From contig NC_092812.1 of the NCBI RefSeq assembly GCF_040954645.1, forward strand, positions 1,550,001-1,614,000: DNA of 64,000 nucleotides, read 5' to 3'. The position numbers and the translations under genes were made by a program. The DNA is from Diabrotica undecimpunctata (taxonomy: Eukaryota > Arthropoda > Insecta > Coleoptera > Chrysomelidae). Below, in pieces: positions 23,867-34,639 of this stretch (within the stretch, counting starts at the first letter, position 1; each line of letters starts with the position of its first letter). The notes beneath the pieces were generated by a model, which saw only the letters and a program-made list of their open reading frames with translations, had not been told where the DNA came from and did not search any database.

Positions 23867-24110
23867 ACATAATTAGTTTTGGTCCAATTCAAACGGATGG
23901 AATAAATATTTGAAGTAAACAGCGAAAATTATTAAGTAAAAAGTAAGGTTAAACACGACATTCAGTGCCAGCCCATGCCGATGTCAGTTTGAAAGGCTTT
24001 ATATAAAGTTACGACATTCAGTGCAGAAGCCGATGTCAATTTGAAAAGGTTACGCAAGGTTACGACATTCAGTGCCAAGAAACCAATGTTGATTTGAGAA
24101 GATTGAAACA
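23867..24110 (+). promoter_or_regulatory. BEL LTR end, primer site and leader with three short repeats
   Basis: TGGTCCAATTCAAAC at 23,880-23,894 is a plausible tRNA primer site for the older BEL element. Further on the block ACGACATTCAGTGC recurs at about 23,957, 24,011 and 24,061, each followed by a CCGATGTCAGTTTGAAA-like segment, so the leader holds three imperfect repeats of about 50 bp. Gag starts directly after the third. Confidence 0.6.
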
Positions 24111-24994
24111 ATGGCTGAACAAGAGTTAAAGAGTTTAAAATCAAAAAGAGGAGTAGTTAAAGGAAAACTTACAAGGTTTAAGAATTATTTTGATAATATT
24201 GATAAGGATTATGTGATGTGTCTAAAAAGTTGATGACAGAACTAGAGTTTAGGTTAAGCAAGGTTTCACATATGTATGAAGAGTTTCATGAGATTCAAGA
24301 AAAAATTGATGAAATAAAGCAGAGTAATGATAATATGAATAAAATTAATACTTTTGAGAATTCGTATTTTGAACTTGTTAGTGATATGCAAACACTTTGC
24401 CATAATTTTAAAATACAAAATAATACTGAGAATGCATCAGTTCAGATTGATTCAAATCTAGGGGTTAATAATAACAGTTTTCAGGCATTGGTTAAGTTAC
24501 CCGCTATAAAACTGCCTAGTTTTATTGGTCATTATGACTCATGGCTCGAAAATAAAGATTATTTTTCGCATTGGTTCACAATAATGAATCTTTAACAGAT
24601 ATACAGAGACTTTATTACTTGAGATCTTCGCTTGAAATTGATCCTCAGCAAATAATAAAATCTATAGAGGTTTCGTCAACAAATTATAAAATAGCTTGGC
24701 AGATGTTAACAGAGCGTTATCAGAATAAAAAACTTATTATTCACAACAACCTAAAAGCAATTTTTGATCATCCTAGTATTAATAACGAGTCTTAAACTCG
24801 ATGTTGAACTAAGAAATTTATTTGATAATGTCACTAAGCATATACTGTCATTAAATAGTTTAGGCTTAGATACAAAAAGTTGAGATAGTATAATAATATT
24901 TATGTGTTCTAAATTTGATGCTACCACCAGAAGGGAATGGGAATGTTTTAAACATGAAAATGATTTACCCAGTATGCGCGATTTAAATAGATTT
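24111..24994 (+). pseudogene. BEL/Pao Gag, N-terminal and middle part
   Basis: ATG at 24111 (caATGGCTGAACAAG). MAEQELKSLKSKRGVVKGKL is the usual basic start of BEL Gag. After a frameshift near 24,215 the frame 24218-24595 has a coiled-coil segment and KLPAIKLPSFIGHYDSWLE, the conserved PxxxLPxFxGD block of the DUF1759 family. A second break near 24,580 moves to 24571-24795 with STNYKIAWQMLTERYQNKK. Comparison with the young BEL ORF ([18 protein letters not shown] at its residue 13) shows what that ORF lacks. The gene is cut at the TTAA at 24995-24998 by piggyBac-1 and resumes at 43,682. Confidence 0.88.
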
Positions 24995-25159
24995 TTAACC
25001 CTAGTACCACAACATGGGGTCGCCCGTGACTCTGGAGTTTCATGTTTCTTAAACAAGCTTGCGCGCAGTTAAGACACTGGGCTAAAATTCCACGTAGCTT
25101 CAGTCTCGTTTGTAGGTTCTGGTGTGTGTACAGTAGAAAAGGATGCACTTAAGTCCACT

Positions 25160-25262
25160 TTGACCTTTGACCCCTGACGTCACAAGCACCGTCCGCGCAC
25201 TGGTCACGTCCCGTGATGACGTCATGAACGCTAGCCCGCGACCCGTCATGACGCCCAGCCTA
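25160..25262 (+). promoter_or_regulatory. CpG-rich terminal region with CRE-like palindromes
   Basis: A sharply G+C-rich patch just inside the terminus. It contains the perfect 8-bp palindrome TGACGTCA twice (25175-25182 and 25217-25224) and related TCATGACG/CGTGATGACG steps. The mirror copy is at about 41,440-41,542. Such sites bind CREB/ATF-type bZIP factors in animals; a role in transcription or replication here is inference. Confidence 0.4.
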
Positions 25263-25265
25263 CTA

Positions 25266-25334
25266 GGCCAATCGGTCATTTGGTAGGCGTCAATAGGTAT
25301 AAAAAAAGTATTTATCAAAGGTGTAACGGTCATT
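25266..25334 (+). promoter_or_regulatory. Candidate promoter of the small basic gene
   Basis: CCAAT at about 25,268, TATAAAAAAA at 25298-25307 and an arthropod initiator TCATT with its A at about 25,332, 34 bases after the TATA start. The next ORF start is 25559. The mirror copy drives the right-arm gene leftward from about 41,370. Confidence 0.45.
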
Positions 25335-25558
25335 TGTCATGATTAGAACGGGATATACGAAGCAATGTGTCGATATAAAGTGTAAATACAAACCGCAGAG
25401 AATAACGCAAAAGCGAATAGTAATGTCAAGGTTGTCGATATGGGTATTGCAAACATATATTTTTATTTAAACTTGTGTGTTAAAGAAATCCGCAAACTCA
25501 AAGTGCGATAAAGAGAAACTATTTTTTAATCGAGTATTTAAAATATGAAAAATTACGA

Positions 25559-26148
25559 ATGTATTTACAAATTAGTAAAGATTACAGATATCACCGATGC
25601 AGAAAGCCGCAAAATATTATTTTTATTAAAATGCAAATAGCAGAAAAACATGTGAAATTGATAAAGTTGCAAGCAGGTTGCGATATCGCCAAAACCGCAA
25701 ACTGTTATCTAGGTGTAGAACAACAGCGAAGACTTCATCGTTTCATTTTAAATAACATTTTTCAAAGAAATGTGCGTGTTATGGATTATAGTGTAAAAAA
25801 TCAGAAAAATGTGGCAAAATGTAAAAATTTTGTGAAACAATATGTAAATATACATTTATATGCCTGTAAGGACCTACCAAGAACAAGGATTAACAGAAGA
25901 AAACAGAGGTAAGTAATAAGAACTATTATTATTATTCAATGACTGGTGTCTAAAACGATTCAAAAACGTAAGGAAGGTAAAAGCGCTAGCATGTATTTTG
26001 TAAAAAATGTAGATTTAATACACATGTACAAAATGGCGGTTGTACCGGCAAAATATTTCAAAACGTGGTAAAATAATTAAGAGATTAAAACAGTTTTACT
26101 TTTGCTTACAGAGTATACCAAAGGGTTAAAAATCCCAAAAAGTTCTAA
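25559..26148 (+). CDS. Small basic protein, probably two exons (left arm)
   Basis: Unrecognised protein. The ATG frame from 25559 is rich in Lys, Arg and Gln (MYLQISKDYRYHRCRKPQN..., then VEQQRRLHRFILNNIFQRN), with no signal peptide or membrane span. The unspliced frame would stop at 25912, but that stop overlaps a consensus donor (CAGAG/GTAAGT, exon end 25908). A good acceptor follows (TTTTGCTTACAG ending at 26111). Joining 25559-25908 to 26112-26148 keeps frame and adds VYQRVKNPKKF before a stop, giving about 128 residues. The mirrored gene in the right arm has the same donor and acceptor. Splicing is inference from consensus sites. A nucleic-acid-binding role would fit the charge but is not shown. 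Confidence 0.5.
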
Positions 26149-27725
26149 ATTGCTAAAACTTAGGGCGTAAAGACCGACAGGAATAGACGAAGTATACAGA
26201 TACTAAGGTAAGATATTGTTATTTTGCGTTAAGCATGCCTAGTTTTTTAACAAATACCGTAAATGTGCCTGGCTTTTAACAAGCATGTAAATAAAATGTC
26301 TACGAAGGTTTTTTTTTGCAAAATGCCCAATATGCAGATGTACCAAATGCCTAATGAACATACGCAACAAAGTCTTTGTATTTGTTGAATAAACAATTTT
26401 GTGTATCAAAAATTCTTAAATGTAACATAAAGATTACATGATTACCTAGAAAAATATTACACAGTACAAGCATTGTACAAATTATGTAAACTTATAATTT
26501 TAGATGAGAAGCCGAACATGAAGCATCAGTGCCCCTCTGTAATTAATATTTGGAAATCAACAACAACAACAATTGACAACGTTAGACGCTGGCTAAGTAA
26601 GGGTAAGCAAATGTTTGTAAATTTTCTGCTTTAAAGAAAAGAATATAAAAAAATGTGTAAAATTTTATTGTTTTTATTTATAAGCAATTCCGGTTTAAGT
26701 ATCAGAAGTCATAAGTTTGGACAATATGCGGACAAAATAATAAATTTATCGTTTTCAACGGTTAGATAACAATTTCCTGTTGTTTGTTTGAGAATTGTCG
26801 ATCTTCTAATAGTATCAATTTATTTTACATAATAATTAAAAGAAATACCAAATGTTTAGTAATTGTTTTTACATTAAGAATAAAGAGATTATAAATAATA
26901 GATAAATAACAAAAATTATTATACAGGGTGGATAAAATGAACATTTTACATATAGGTTTATCCAAAATGTTCTTGTACAGGCTGTTTATAAAACTTAAGT
27001 GTTACATCTCTTTCCATGGCCTACCCAGGAGGCAATACGTCAACATTATATGACATATTCGCGGATATATCAAAGAATATTGAAGTATTGGAGATGCTTA
27101 CGGCCTCGTTAAGATTCCCCGCCAGATGTCTTAATATACAGAGCATAGAAAGACATAAGACAGGCCTACGGTATTTGGGCCCATCCATGCTTTGCTTATG
27201 TAGAAAACACATATAAGTAGTGTAAGGCCCAGTAAATATCTTTTAGTGATCTGTGCAGAGTATCTTTTGGGTATCAGGCAGCTAACAAACACATAGCTCC
27301 GGAGTTAACCAGACCGGTTCATTAAGTAGCCAGTGACTCATAACAGATATCTTTTGGTGATTTATCTGAGCATCTTTTAAGATTTTTATTATACAGAGGT
27401 TTGGTCAGACTTAGTTCAACGGTTACTACTTTTGGGTAGTCTACCGCTGACTAAATAGTACTGACTCTTGGGAAGGTTATCAGGGATTAAAGCTAAAAGG
27501 TTTTTACACTTAAATATGTAGATATTCTTCGTAAACAAAGCATGGATGTTGTCAAAATATAACCTATGCAAAAAAGTACAGTAGCTCTGAAATATTTTTT
27601 AAAAAACGGAAGATAGCATTTTTTAACATTGAAAATAAGATAACATTCTGAAATTTTGAATATTGTCGATGTTTTTTAAATTGAATGATAATTTTCAAAA
27701 CAAATCATTTTACATAAAAAAGTAA
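26149..27725 (+). other. Non-coding arm segment (mirror 38,977-40,553)
   Basis: No long ORF. Further splice-like signals occur (ACTAAG/GTAAGA at 26,207; AATTTTAG at 26,504; AAGG/GTAAGC near 26,605), so untranslated exons of the small gene or another spliced transcript are possible. At 26,925-26,990 there is a cagggtgg...tacaggctg motif like a small transposon end. The 66-codon frame at 27016-27216 resembles nothing I know. Confidence 0.4.
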
Positions 27726-27968
27726 TTAGCGAGGCATTTTTAAGATTTGAATGTCGAATTTCGTATCTTTAAGTTGTATGTAAACATTGGAACTGGTTAC
27801 ATTTTCAATTTGTTCAAGTAACTTCGTCATATTGACATCTGCACTAGTGGCTGTCGAAATAGGATGATTGAAATTGTCATTTAACGCCACAATACGGATT
27901 CTGTCACCCTTTTTGTAGCCAATTTGCTTTTTTATATCGTTAAGAGCAGAATCTAATTTATTTTTCAA
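27726..27968 (-). CDS. Small protein homologous to the PolB N-terminal domain (left arm)
   Basis: 80 codons from ATG 27968 to a stop at 27726. It aligns with residues about 53-132 of the right-arm PolB frame: GYKKGDRIRIVALNDNFNHP here against GYKKGDKIRIIAHNNNFNHP there, both ending FDIQI(L/F)KMPR. In the polymerase the domain continues into GSGRRR; here it stops exactly after KMPR. A domain of this type (GDxIRxV...xxxxPIST...) heads many Polinton-like PolBs in animals. It is a separate frame from PolB, about 190 bases beyond the PolB stop on the same strand. It may be a stand-alone gene or a relic of duplication. Upstream the frame remains open past the ATG, so a spliced start is possible. 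Confidence 0.6.
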   Translation of the reverse strand: MKNKLDSALNDIKKQIGYKKGDRIRIVALNDNFNHPISTATSADVNMTKLLEQIENVTSSNVYIQLKDTKFDIQILKMPR

Positions 27969-28160
27969 AGTATCTTGATTAAGATCGCCACCTACATAGT
28001 TTTCACAGCACAGTTGAAAAGTGCACTGATGAGCATTGAATTTTTTTAATTTTTCGCTGATTTATAACATTTACAGACCACATTTTGATACGTGTGTACT
28101 CTACGAGTGTTCAACTGTGAATGAAGAGATTTTGACATGTGACACACTATTAACAGCAAT

Positions 28161-31100
28161 CTAAGAGGCCTTGTGGCCTAGAGGCAATGTATCCATACAC
28201 TCATCATTATGTACAATCTTTCGCTTCTTATAATCCATCTTAAATGTCTTTGACACCCTCTTTCTCGTTACAATGTCTTTAGTGTGGACATCGCGGCATA
28301 TTTGGTCATATGTGAGCTTGATTTGTTTGGTGGGGTCGTGTATGATATCAGTCATAGCGGAGGCATTGAGTACTAGGCTGTTTTCATAGTTTAAAGTAAA
28401 GCCTTTGATTTTAGTCACCTCTTTGCCCTCGACTGTTTTGTAGTAATAACTTTTTGGACCAGTAGCCTGCCATTCTACAATATAATCATCTGACCCAAGC
28501 TCATCGCTCCAATCGCCCAACATTTCACCTGTTTCGACAGTGTTTAGGCCATCATCAATATAAACAACGGAGTCTGTGTCGAAATAAGCTACAGCCTCTC
28601 CTAGCCTATCAATCATATCGTACAGTCTCAGACGAGCGTTACTTGTCGTAAATAAAGCCACAAAAATATTTGTAGATGTGGGGTCTTCTACAAATACGTC
28701 CTTGTAATCATATGAGACTTGGGCTATGTGATCGTTAACAAATATCACATTAGTTATGTTAATCTTATCATCCATCAAGAGCTCATACCATCTTTTGAGG
28801 TCCACAACATACTCTGTCTGTTTCATATTCATTCTTTGCCCAAACTTGCCCCATAGACTATTCAAGCATAGTTTAGCGACTGCTCGTTTACCAAGATTTG
28901 GAGATATCTTCTCCAAGTCTAAGTCTATGCCCATTTGTTCTTTTACAACCCGAGCGTATTCTTCGTTTGAGGCATATGTATGTGGACTAGTTTCTAATTT
29001 TATTTTCATAAAATCTTTGACATAGCCCTTAAATAAATCCGTCGAAGTTTGTTCAAAATTCCACACCTCGTACACTTTCAACATTTTATACCCCTTTTCT
29101 AGGGCTTTATTGATCTCTAGAGTCGTCCACGTACCTTTTAATGCGCGTTCTGAGTCATCATGATCACAATTTTCGCAATCTTCCAAGGCGCATTGATTAC
29201 ACAACGGAAACATTAATTTGTCAGTTTTGACAGGTAGGACTGGGTGATATAAGTTGGTAGGTGGTAGTATTTGACAATGTACTAGGCCAAACCACGAGGG
29301 GTTGTATGATTCAGGTGCATGTATTTTAACAGGGTGGCCAATGGGGTAGCGGTCATAATACTGTACCGTCGGATAAAGCGATACAATATCTATATATCTA
29401 AGCTTTTTACCAGTCACATTTAGTTTTATGGCGTTTGTTCGTCCTCCAAAGAATGCTTCACGAGGCTTTAAGGGTTCAAAAATTTGAGGGCTCGGTGCAT
29501 TTTTACATTCTTTTGATTTTAACCATTCACATTCCCACATTTCTACTAGTTTGTAACCAGCTTCTTTTATTTGTGCGGCTCTCCTCAGTGTTCGTTCGTA
29601 CAAGTCGCTCATTGCCTCATTGTTGACATGATTAATAGTGTTGGGTGCAAAACACTCGGGGTGGCCATGCCAGAAACAACCGTGGTACTGGTACACAGTA
29701 TTTGTACAGGCATCATAGCCATCCGCTTTTGCACCACAGATCGTAATTTCGCCTCCATTAAGGGCATGTTGTACGTCTGGAAACTGACTGAGCCACTTTA
29801 TGGATGCTTCACTGTACGTATCCTTAAGATCCTGTTTTACAACCCCAATAGTATTTGGTTGCAGATATTTGGCCCTATATATAGCCATACAAACACTAGC
29901 AATGGTCAGATATTGGAACGGGTCTATGTTAGCGATCCCCAAAAATTCTTTACGAAATTCCAAACAACCTCTTCGTAGAATATCTACATCTGAATCGCAG
30001 TAGGTATGTAGCTCCCTCTGAAAATCAAACTCATCGTTTTTATGGTCCTCATACCATTCGAGGAAAGCTGTACGTTGCTTCTCTTTCATGGTATTGGGAC
30101 CATAATATTTAGGGTTTGGTAAAGCCCCAACATATTGCTGGTTCTCAGGCACATTAAAAAAATGTGGAAAATACCCCTTCTTCAACTCTGCCAATCCAAA
30201 CGTTTTGGGGAATTCTGCCAGAGGACCGCTCACGAAATTCGAACTATCAATTATTTTTAATTTAATAGCAGGTACTTCTAGCAGCATCAGTTTTGACCCA
30301 TTGTAGATGGTGTACGGTTTTATCGTGTTTTCTACACAGTATTTCAAAATAAAATACGAGTCGTAACTTTTCCCGTTGTGAGCTACTGCTGTATAACCCC
30401 TTTGTTTCTCAGAAATTAACCATTTACAGAACTCTTCGTTATTTGTAAAAACGTATTTGTTACCAGCATAATCATGGACTATTATAAGATTTGGCACATG
30501 TATTCCGGTATCCTGCATGGCCTCACAATCGAAAAATAAATATTTTTCTGTATATGTGCATCGAATTATGGGAGTTTTAGAGAGGCCGTTGCATTTACAT
30601 GGCTCTTTACAAACAGTTTTTGCTTTAGTATTGTATTGACACCCCTTATTTACTTTGTTACTACGACTATTACATACACACGGTACTTCGCAAATTCCTC
30701 CTTTGGCGGGTTTTTTCATCATATAGCACTGATGTGTAGCTATCTCTACGAATGTGTTACAATTCCTGCACATCGAGTAGCCGCACACATGCTCATTGGC
30801 TCTTTTACATACTTTATTGCACTTTGCACATTTAAATACTTCTTTGCAAACTTCTGTATGGTTTGCCAGACATTCATCATTGTAGCAATAGCGATTACAG
30901 TTCTTGCACAGAATTTTGTTTTGGACGGCGTGCTCAGGTTGTCTGCAAATCGTGCAAAGTGGTGCTTTCTTGCACTTGTGTTTGCTTTGATAAAGTGTAT
31001 CGCACTTTTTACAATAATAATTAGTACCATACAACCCTTTTAACCTGTTGATTACGTCGACGTGATTCCCATTTTTGTATAGATAAATTTTGTTTGTTTT

Positions 31101-31694
31101 TTCGGGACCCTCGTATATGATTGTGTTGAAATTTTCAGCGCAAATTATCTTTATTTGTACATCCAGTTGTTCTTCGACCTGTTTAAAATCATCCAAAATA
31201 AAGCCGTCGACATAGCAACCACCCAATAGACCACAAAGTTTTTCCGCCAAAACCGTCTGTAATGTTCGACCTATACGTATGTTATGAACATCACTTTTGA
31301 TCAATTTGTGACCCAAAATCTCGTTTGTGACGTATGTTAACCCCACTATAACTGCTCGAGCCCCGCATAAGGTGTCATTGTTTTTAATTTAAATAATGCT
31401 TTTTTTAGTGCGACGGTCCTCTGACAAATTTATCATTCTACGACGACCGCTACCCCTAGGCATCTTGAAAATTTGAATATCGAATTTCGTGTCAGCCAAA
31501 AGAACAGTGTCGTTAGATGTCAATATGTTTTCAAGATGCTGTAATAAACTGTCCATATTGGTATCTGCACTAGTTGTTGTCGAAATGGGGTGATTGAAAT
31601 TGTTATTGTGGGCAATTATTCGAATTTTATCGCCCTTTTTGTATCCGCTTTGCTTCTTTGCATCAGCTATAGCATCCTCCAACAGAGCTTTCAA
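28161..31694 (-). pseudogene. polB: Protein-primed type B DNA polymerase, left-arm copy with a stop
   Basis: Same protein as at 34888-38541, reverse strand. The N-terminal domain (31694-31389) ends at an in-frame TAA directly after the block RRTKKSII; the right-arm copy has ACTCAA where this copy has ATTTAA, i.e. two C-to-T changes. A new long frame starts at ATG 31346 and runs 1,061 codons to 28161, keeping all exonuclease and polymerase motifs. The catalytic part could in principle still be made from that internal ATG, but the N-terminal domain is disconnected. Otherwise nearly identical to the other arm. Confidence 0.88.
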
Positions 31695-31814
31695 GTTCTC
31701 TTCTCCGCGGCTAGGAGAACCCCCTGTCGCAGAGAGTCAAAAATTATGTAGGTACGCACAAAATGTAGTTATGAATCTACGCGCTAAAACCTTCAATGAC
31801 CAATTTTGAACCAT

Positions 31815-32860
31815 TTCGAAAATTATCAAAATTAGAAACTTAAAAATCAAAAAAAACTTTACAATTTTTCAAAAAAAAACTAAAAATTCAAAATGTAATA
31901 TCTATTTTTTAAAAAAATGCACACTTACTGTAAAGGATGATAAGAGCAAAAGCTGATAAGAGAGAGAGCACGTCTTAACGTCAGAGCTGACTGATAAGAA
32001 ATGAGAGTAAATCTTGTTGTGCGCCTTTTATACGTTTTCACCCTAGGTCACGTGACACTCTATGATAAGGAAAAGGGGGGTAAGAAAATGCTGTTTGAGA
32101 AAAAACAGGGGTGTTTATTTTCAATTTTACATAAAAACAGCTGTATAAAGTATTTAAAACATATCAGTTAGTCTTTTTACGAAATCCCTGTTGTAAATTA
32201 TCTGTATTTTCGAGTTGCGGCTAGCTATTATCATAATGTGATATAACAAATTGAAGTGAGTTTATTCAAAATAATAAAAGTAGGTATCTTTATAATTAAT
32301 TATTAGAACAAAACAAAATCTATTTTTCGAAAAACGGCGATCATTTTTTCAGAAAATGATATTAAAATTTAGGGCGTTGTCCCGCTTCGGGAGAACTCGT
32401 AACACTTTGGCTAGGCTATTTTTGCAAAATTAACAAGATCTTGCCTGCCGAACGAGAATTATGTCATCGCTACTTTTAGACATAGATAGTGCCGTGTGCA
32501 AAACATACACATCTAAGGTGTTGTCTTATTGTTTTTATCAAGGTATGCCAAAATGATTAAGATAGATGATGTCATCAATATTTTTAGATAATGATGCGTA
32601 GCGGTGAATTGTTAGATAATAAAAAGGCATGTTAAATACCAATATTATTTTATTTGTTAAATTAATACATATTACATGTTATTCTTGAAGGAAGGCGTCG
32701 GTTAGTGAGATGATGAATTCTGAAGTATTCTGTTTCCTTAGTATCCACTAGGTGGAGACAATTAATGAATAAGATCTAGATAGCGCAATTCACTTATTAT
32801 TTCTTCTGCTTCTTTTCCATTTAGAGCATCGCTTTTCGAAAGAATTTTGAGGCCTTCTAC
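31815..32860. other. Left-arm inner segment with the left PolB promoter
   Basis: Mirror of 33,840-34,887. TATA on the minus strand is at 32025-32032 (read as TATAAAAG), driving transcription leftward toward the left PolB. The segment also contains the mirror of the last codons of the central gene (32,761-32,860). No other coding sequence is seen. Confidence 0.55.
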
Positions 32861-32937
32861 GTCGAGTCAGCGTCAAGTCAGCGTCAAGTCAGCGTCGAGT
32901 CAGCGTCAAGTCAGCGTCAAGTTAGCGTCTAGATAAC
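32861..32937 (+). repeat. Six to seven 11-bp direct repeats at the arm/centre border
   Basis: GTC(A/G)AGTCAGC repeats six times without interruption (32861-32926), followed by a degenerate seventh (GTCTAGATAAC). The array begins exactly where the left inverted repeat ends and directly precedes the TATA box of the central gene. An 11-bp period places a factor once per helical turn. Confidence 0.85.
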
Positions 32938-32938
32938 G

Positions 32939-32978
32939 GTTATAAATAGAGCTGTTAACTTCAGAATCGACATTCAGT
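32939..32978 (+). promoter_or_regulatory. TATA/initiator promoter of the central gene
   Basis: TATAAATA at 32941-32948 and arthropod initiator TCAGT at 32974-32978. The A of the initiator (32976) lies 35 bases after the TATA start and only 6 bases before the ATG at 32982, which implies a very short leader. Confidence 0.6.
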
Positions 32979-32981
32979 CGT

Positions 32982-33938
32982 ATGTTGTTGAACAGAGAAC
33001 AACGTATTAAGCAGCTTGCTAAAATTATTGGAACAAAGTACAAAGCTCTCAAAAGAATGCAGAGTTATCAACAAGAACATCTCGAAACAATTTTAACAAC
33101 TGAACCTCTTACAGAAATAAACAATTATCTGAAAACTACACATCAACTGGATAAGCATGAAGACACTAGCGACAATTATCAGAAAACTGTACATCAATCG
33201 GAGAAGCATGAAGACACTAGCTACCATCAAAACAATACACAGCAGAAGGATGAAGAGAGATCCGAACACCTTCAAAAATATTGGCATCATTCGACAGATA
33301 TCGACCGAAGTTATGGGCCACAGTATGTTTGGATAACTAATAAATGGGTAATGGGCGATAAGGAGATAAAATTTACTCCTAAACATATATGGGTTAACAA
33401 TAATCAGTATAAAGCTACTAATGGATTATATAATTTAATATTTTACAAGAAACCGCAAGACTTTACGCCAAACGATTGCATTAACTATAAAAAAATATTA
33501 GAAGTCACAGGTATTCATCGAGATTCCCGAGGATATTTGAGATATCAAGCGTTCCCAGAAAAATTCAAGAAAATTATCAAACCCATGTATGTTGAGAAAG
33601 AAAGAAGAAGAAGAAAACCCTCGTCAAGACATTGCTTATCAACTAAAAGCATGGGACAGGTAACGAAAAGTTCAAATAAAAACATTGAAGCGAAAACAAC
33701 AAAGCAGTATTTGGAAAGCAGCACAGCCGAAAACGAGTCAAAATCAAATCAGAGACCAGGTTCTGAAAGGGGACAGCTGTACGAGGAATTGAACAAAATA
33801 TGGACCCTCTATAACGAAAATACCGATCCAAATACGCTTGTAGAAGGCCTCAAAATTCTTTCGAAAAGCGATGCTCTAAATGGAAAAGAAGCAGAAGAAA
33901 TAATAAGTGAACTGCGCTATCTAGATCTTATTCATTAA
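32982..33938 (+). CDS. Central protein resembling the arthropod DUF8207 family
   Basis: 318 codons, hydrophilic, no membrane span. Residues about 1-30 are basic (NREQRIKQLAKIIGTKYKAL), 45-100 are a low-complexity Gln/His/Glu segment with imperfect repeats (HQxxKHEDTS), and about 108-200 hold the recognisable domain: YGPQYVWITNKWVMGDKEI, IWVNNNQYKATNGLYNLIF and NYKKILEVTGIHRD. This pattern matches proteins that I recall as DUF8207, common in arthropod genomes with viral-like polymerases; the function is unknown to me. The C-terminal third is charged. The last 33 codons lie inside the right inverted repeat, so the arm border falls within the gene. It is the only single-copy gene of the element and so may supply a structural or regulatory function. 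Family assignment is from memory of the pattern. Confidence 0.7.
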   Translation: MLLNREQRIKQLAKIIGTKYKALKRMQSYQQEHLETILTTEPLTEINNYLKTTHQLDKHEDTSDNYQKTVHQSEKHEDTSYHQNNTQQKDEERSEHLQKYWHHSTDIDRSYGPQYVWITNKWVMGDKEIKFTPKHIWVNNNQYKATNGLYNLIFYKKPQDFTPNDCINYKKILEVTGIHRDSRGYLRYQAFPEKFKKIIKPMYVEKERRRRKPSSRHCLSTKSMGQVTKSSNKNIEAKTTKQYLESSTAENESKSNQRPGSERGQLYEELNKIWTLYNENTDPNTLVEGLKILSKSDALNGKEAEEIISELRYLDLIH

Positions 33939-34639
33939 TTGTCTCCACCTAGTGGATACTAAGGAAACAGAATACTTCAGAATTCATCATCTCACTAACC
34001 GACGCCTTCCTTCAAGAATAACATGTAATATGTATTAATTTAACAAATAAAATAATATTGGTATTTAACATGCCTTTTTATTATCTAACAATTCACCGCT
34101 ACGCATCATTATCTAAAAATATTGATGACATCATCTATCTTAATCATTTTGGCATACCTTGATAAAAACAATAAGACAACACCTTAGATGTGTATGTTTT
34201 GCACACGGCACTATCTATGTCTAAAAGTAGCGATGACATAATTCTCGTTCGGCAGGCAAGATCTTGTTAACTTTGCAAAAATAGCCTAGCCAAAGTGTTA
34301 CGAGTTCTCCCAAAGCGGGACAACGCCCTAAATTTTAATATCATTTTCTGAAAAAATGATCGCCGTTTTTCGAAAAATAGATTTTGTTTTGTTCTAATAA
34401 TTAATTATAAAGATACCTACTTTTATTATTTTGAATAAACTCACTTCAATTTGTTATATCACATTATGATAATAGCTAGCCGCAACTCGAAAATACAGAT
34501 AATTTACAACAGGGATTTCGTAAAAAGACTAACTGATATGTTTTAAATACTTTATACAGCTGTTTTTATGTAAAATTGAAAATGAACACCCCTGTTTTTT
34601 CTCAAACAGCATTTTCTTACCCCCCTTTTCCTTATCATA

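Larger units (their letters stand above)
25132..32860 (+). repeat. Left 7.7-kb terminal inverted repeat
   Basis: Near-identical to the reverse complement of 33840-41570. Differences that I noticed by eye are few: stop-creating changes at about 31,388, single residue changes in PolB (Asn/Asp after DVH, Gly/Ser before YKL, Ile/Met in DAIADA), and scattered changes near the inner ends (about 31,740, 31,965, 32,390 and 32,430). Confidence 0.93.

Noticed and set aside
27016..27216. 66-codon frame in the left arm (mirror 39486-39686) as a gene
   Set aside because: No recognisable domain, and a frame of nearly equal length exists on the opposite strand, so there is no coding signal.
32861..32937. 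CRISPR array
   Set aside because: Direct 11-bp repeats with no spacers, in a eukaryotic mobile element.
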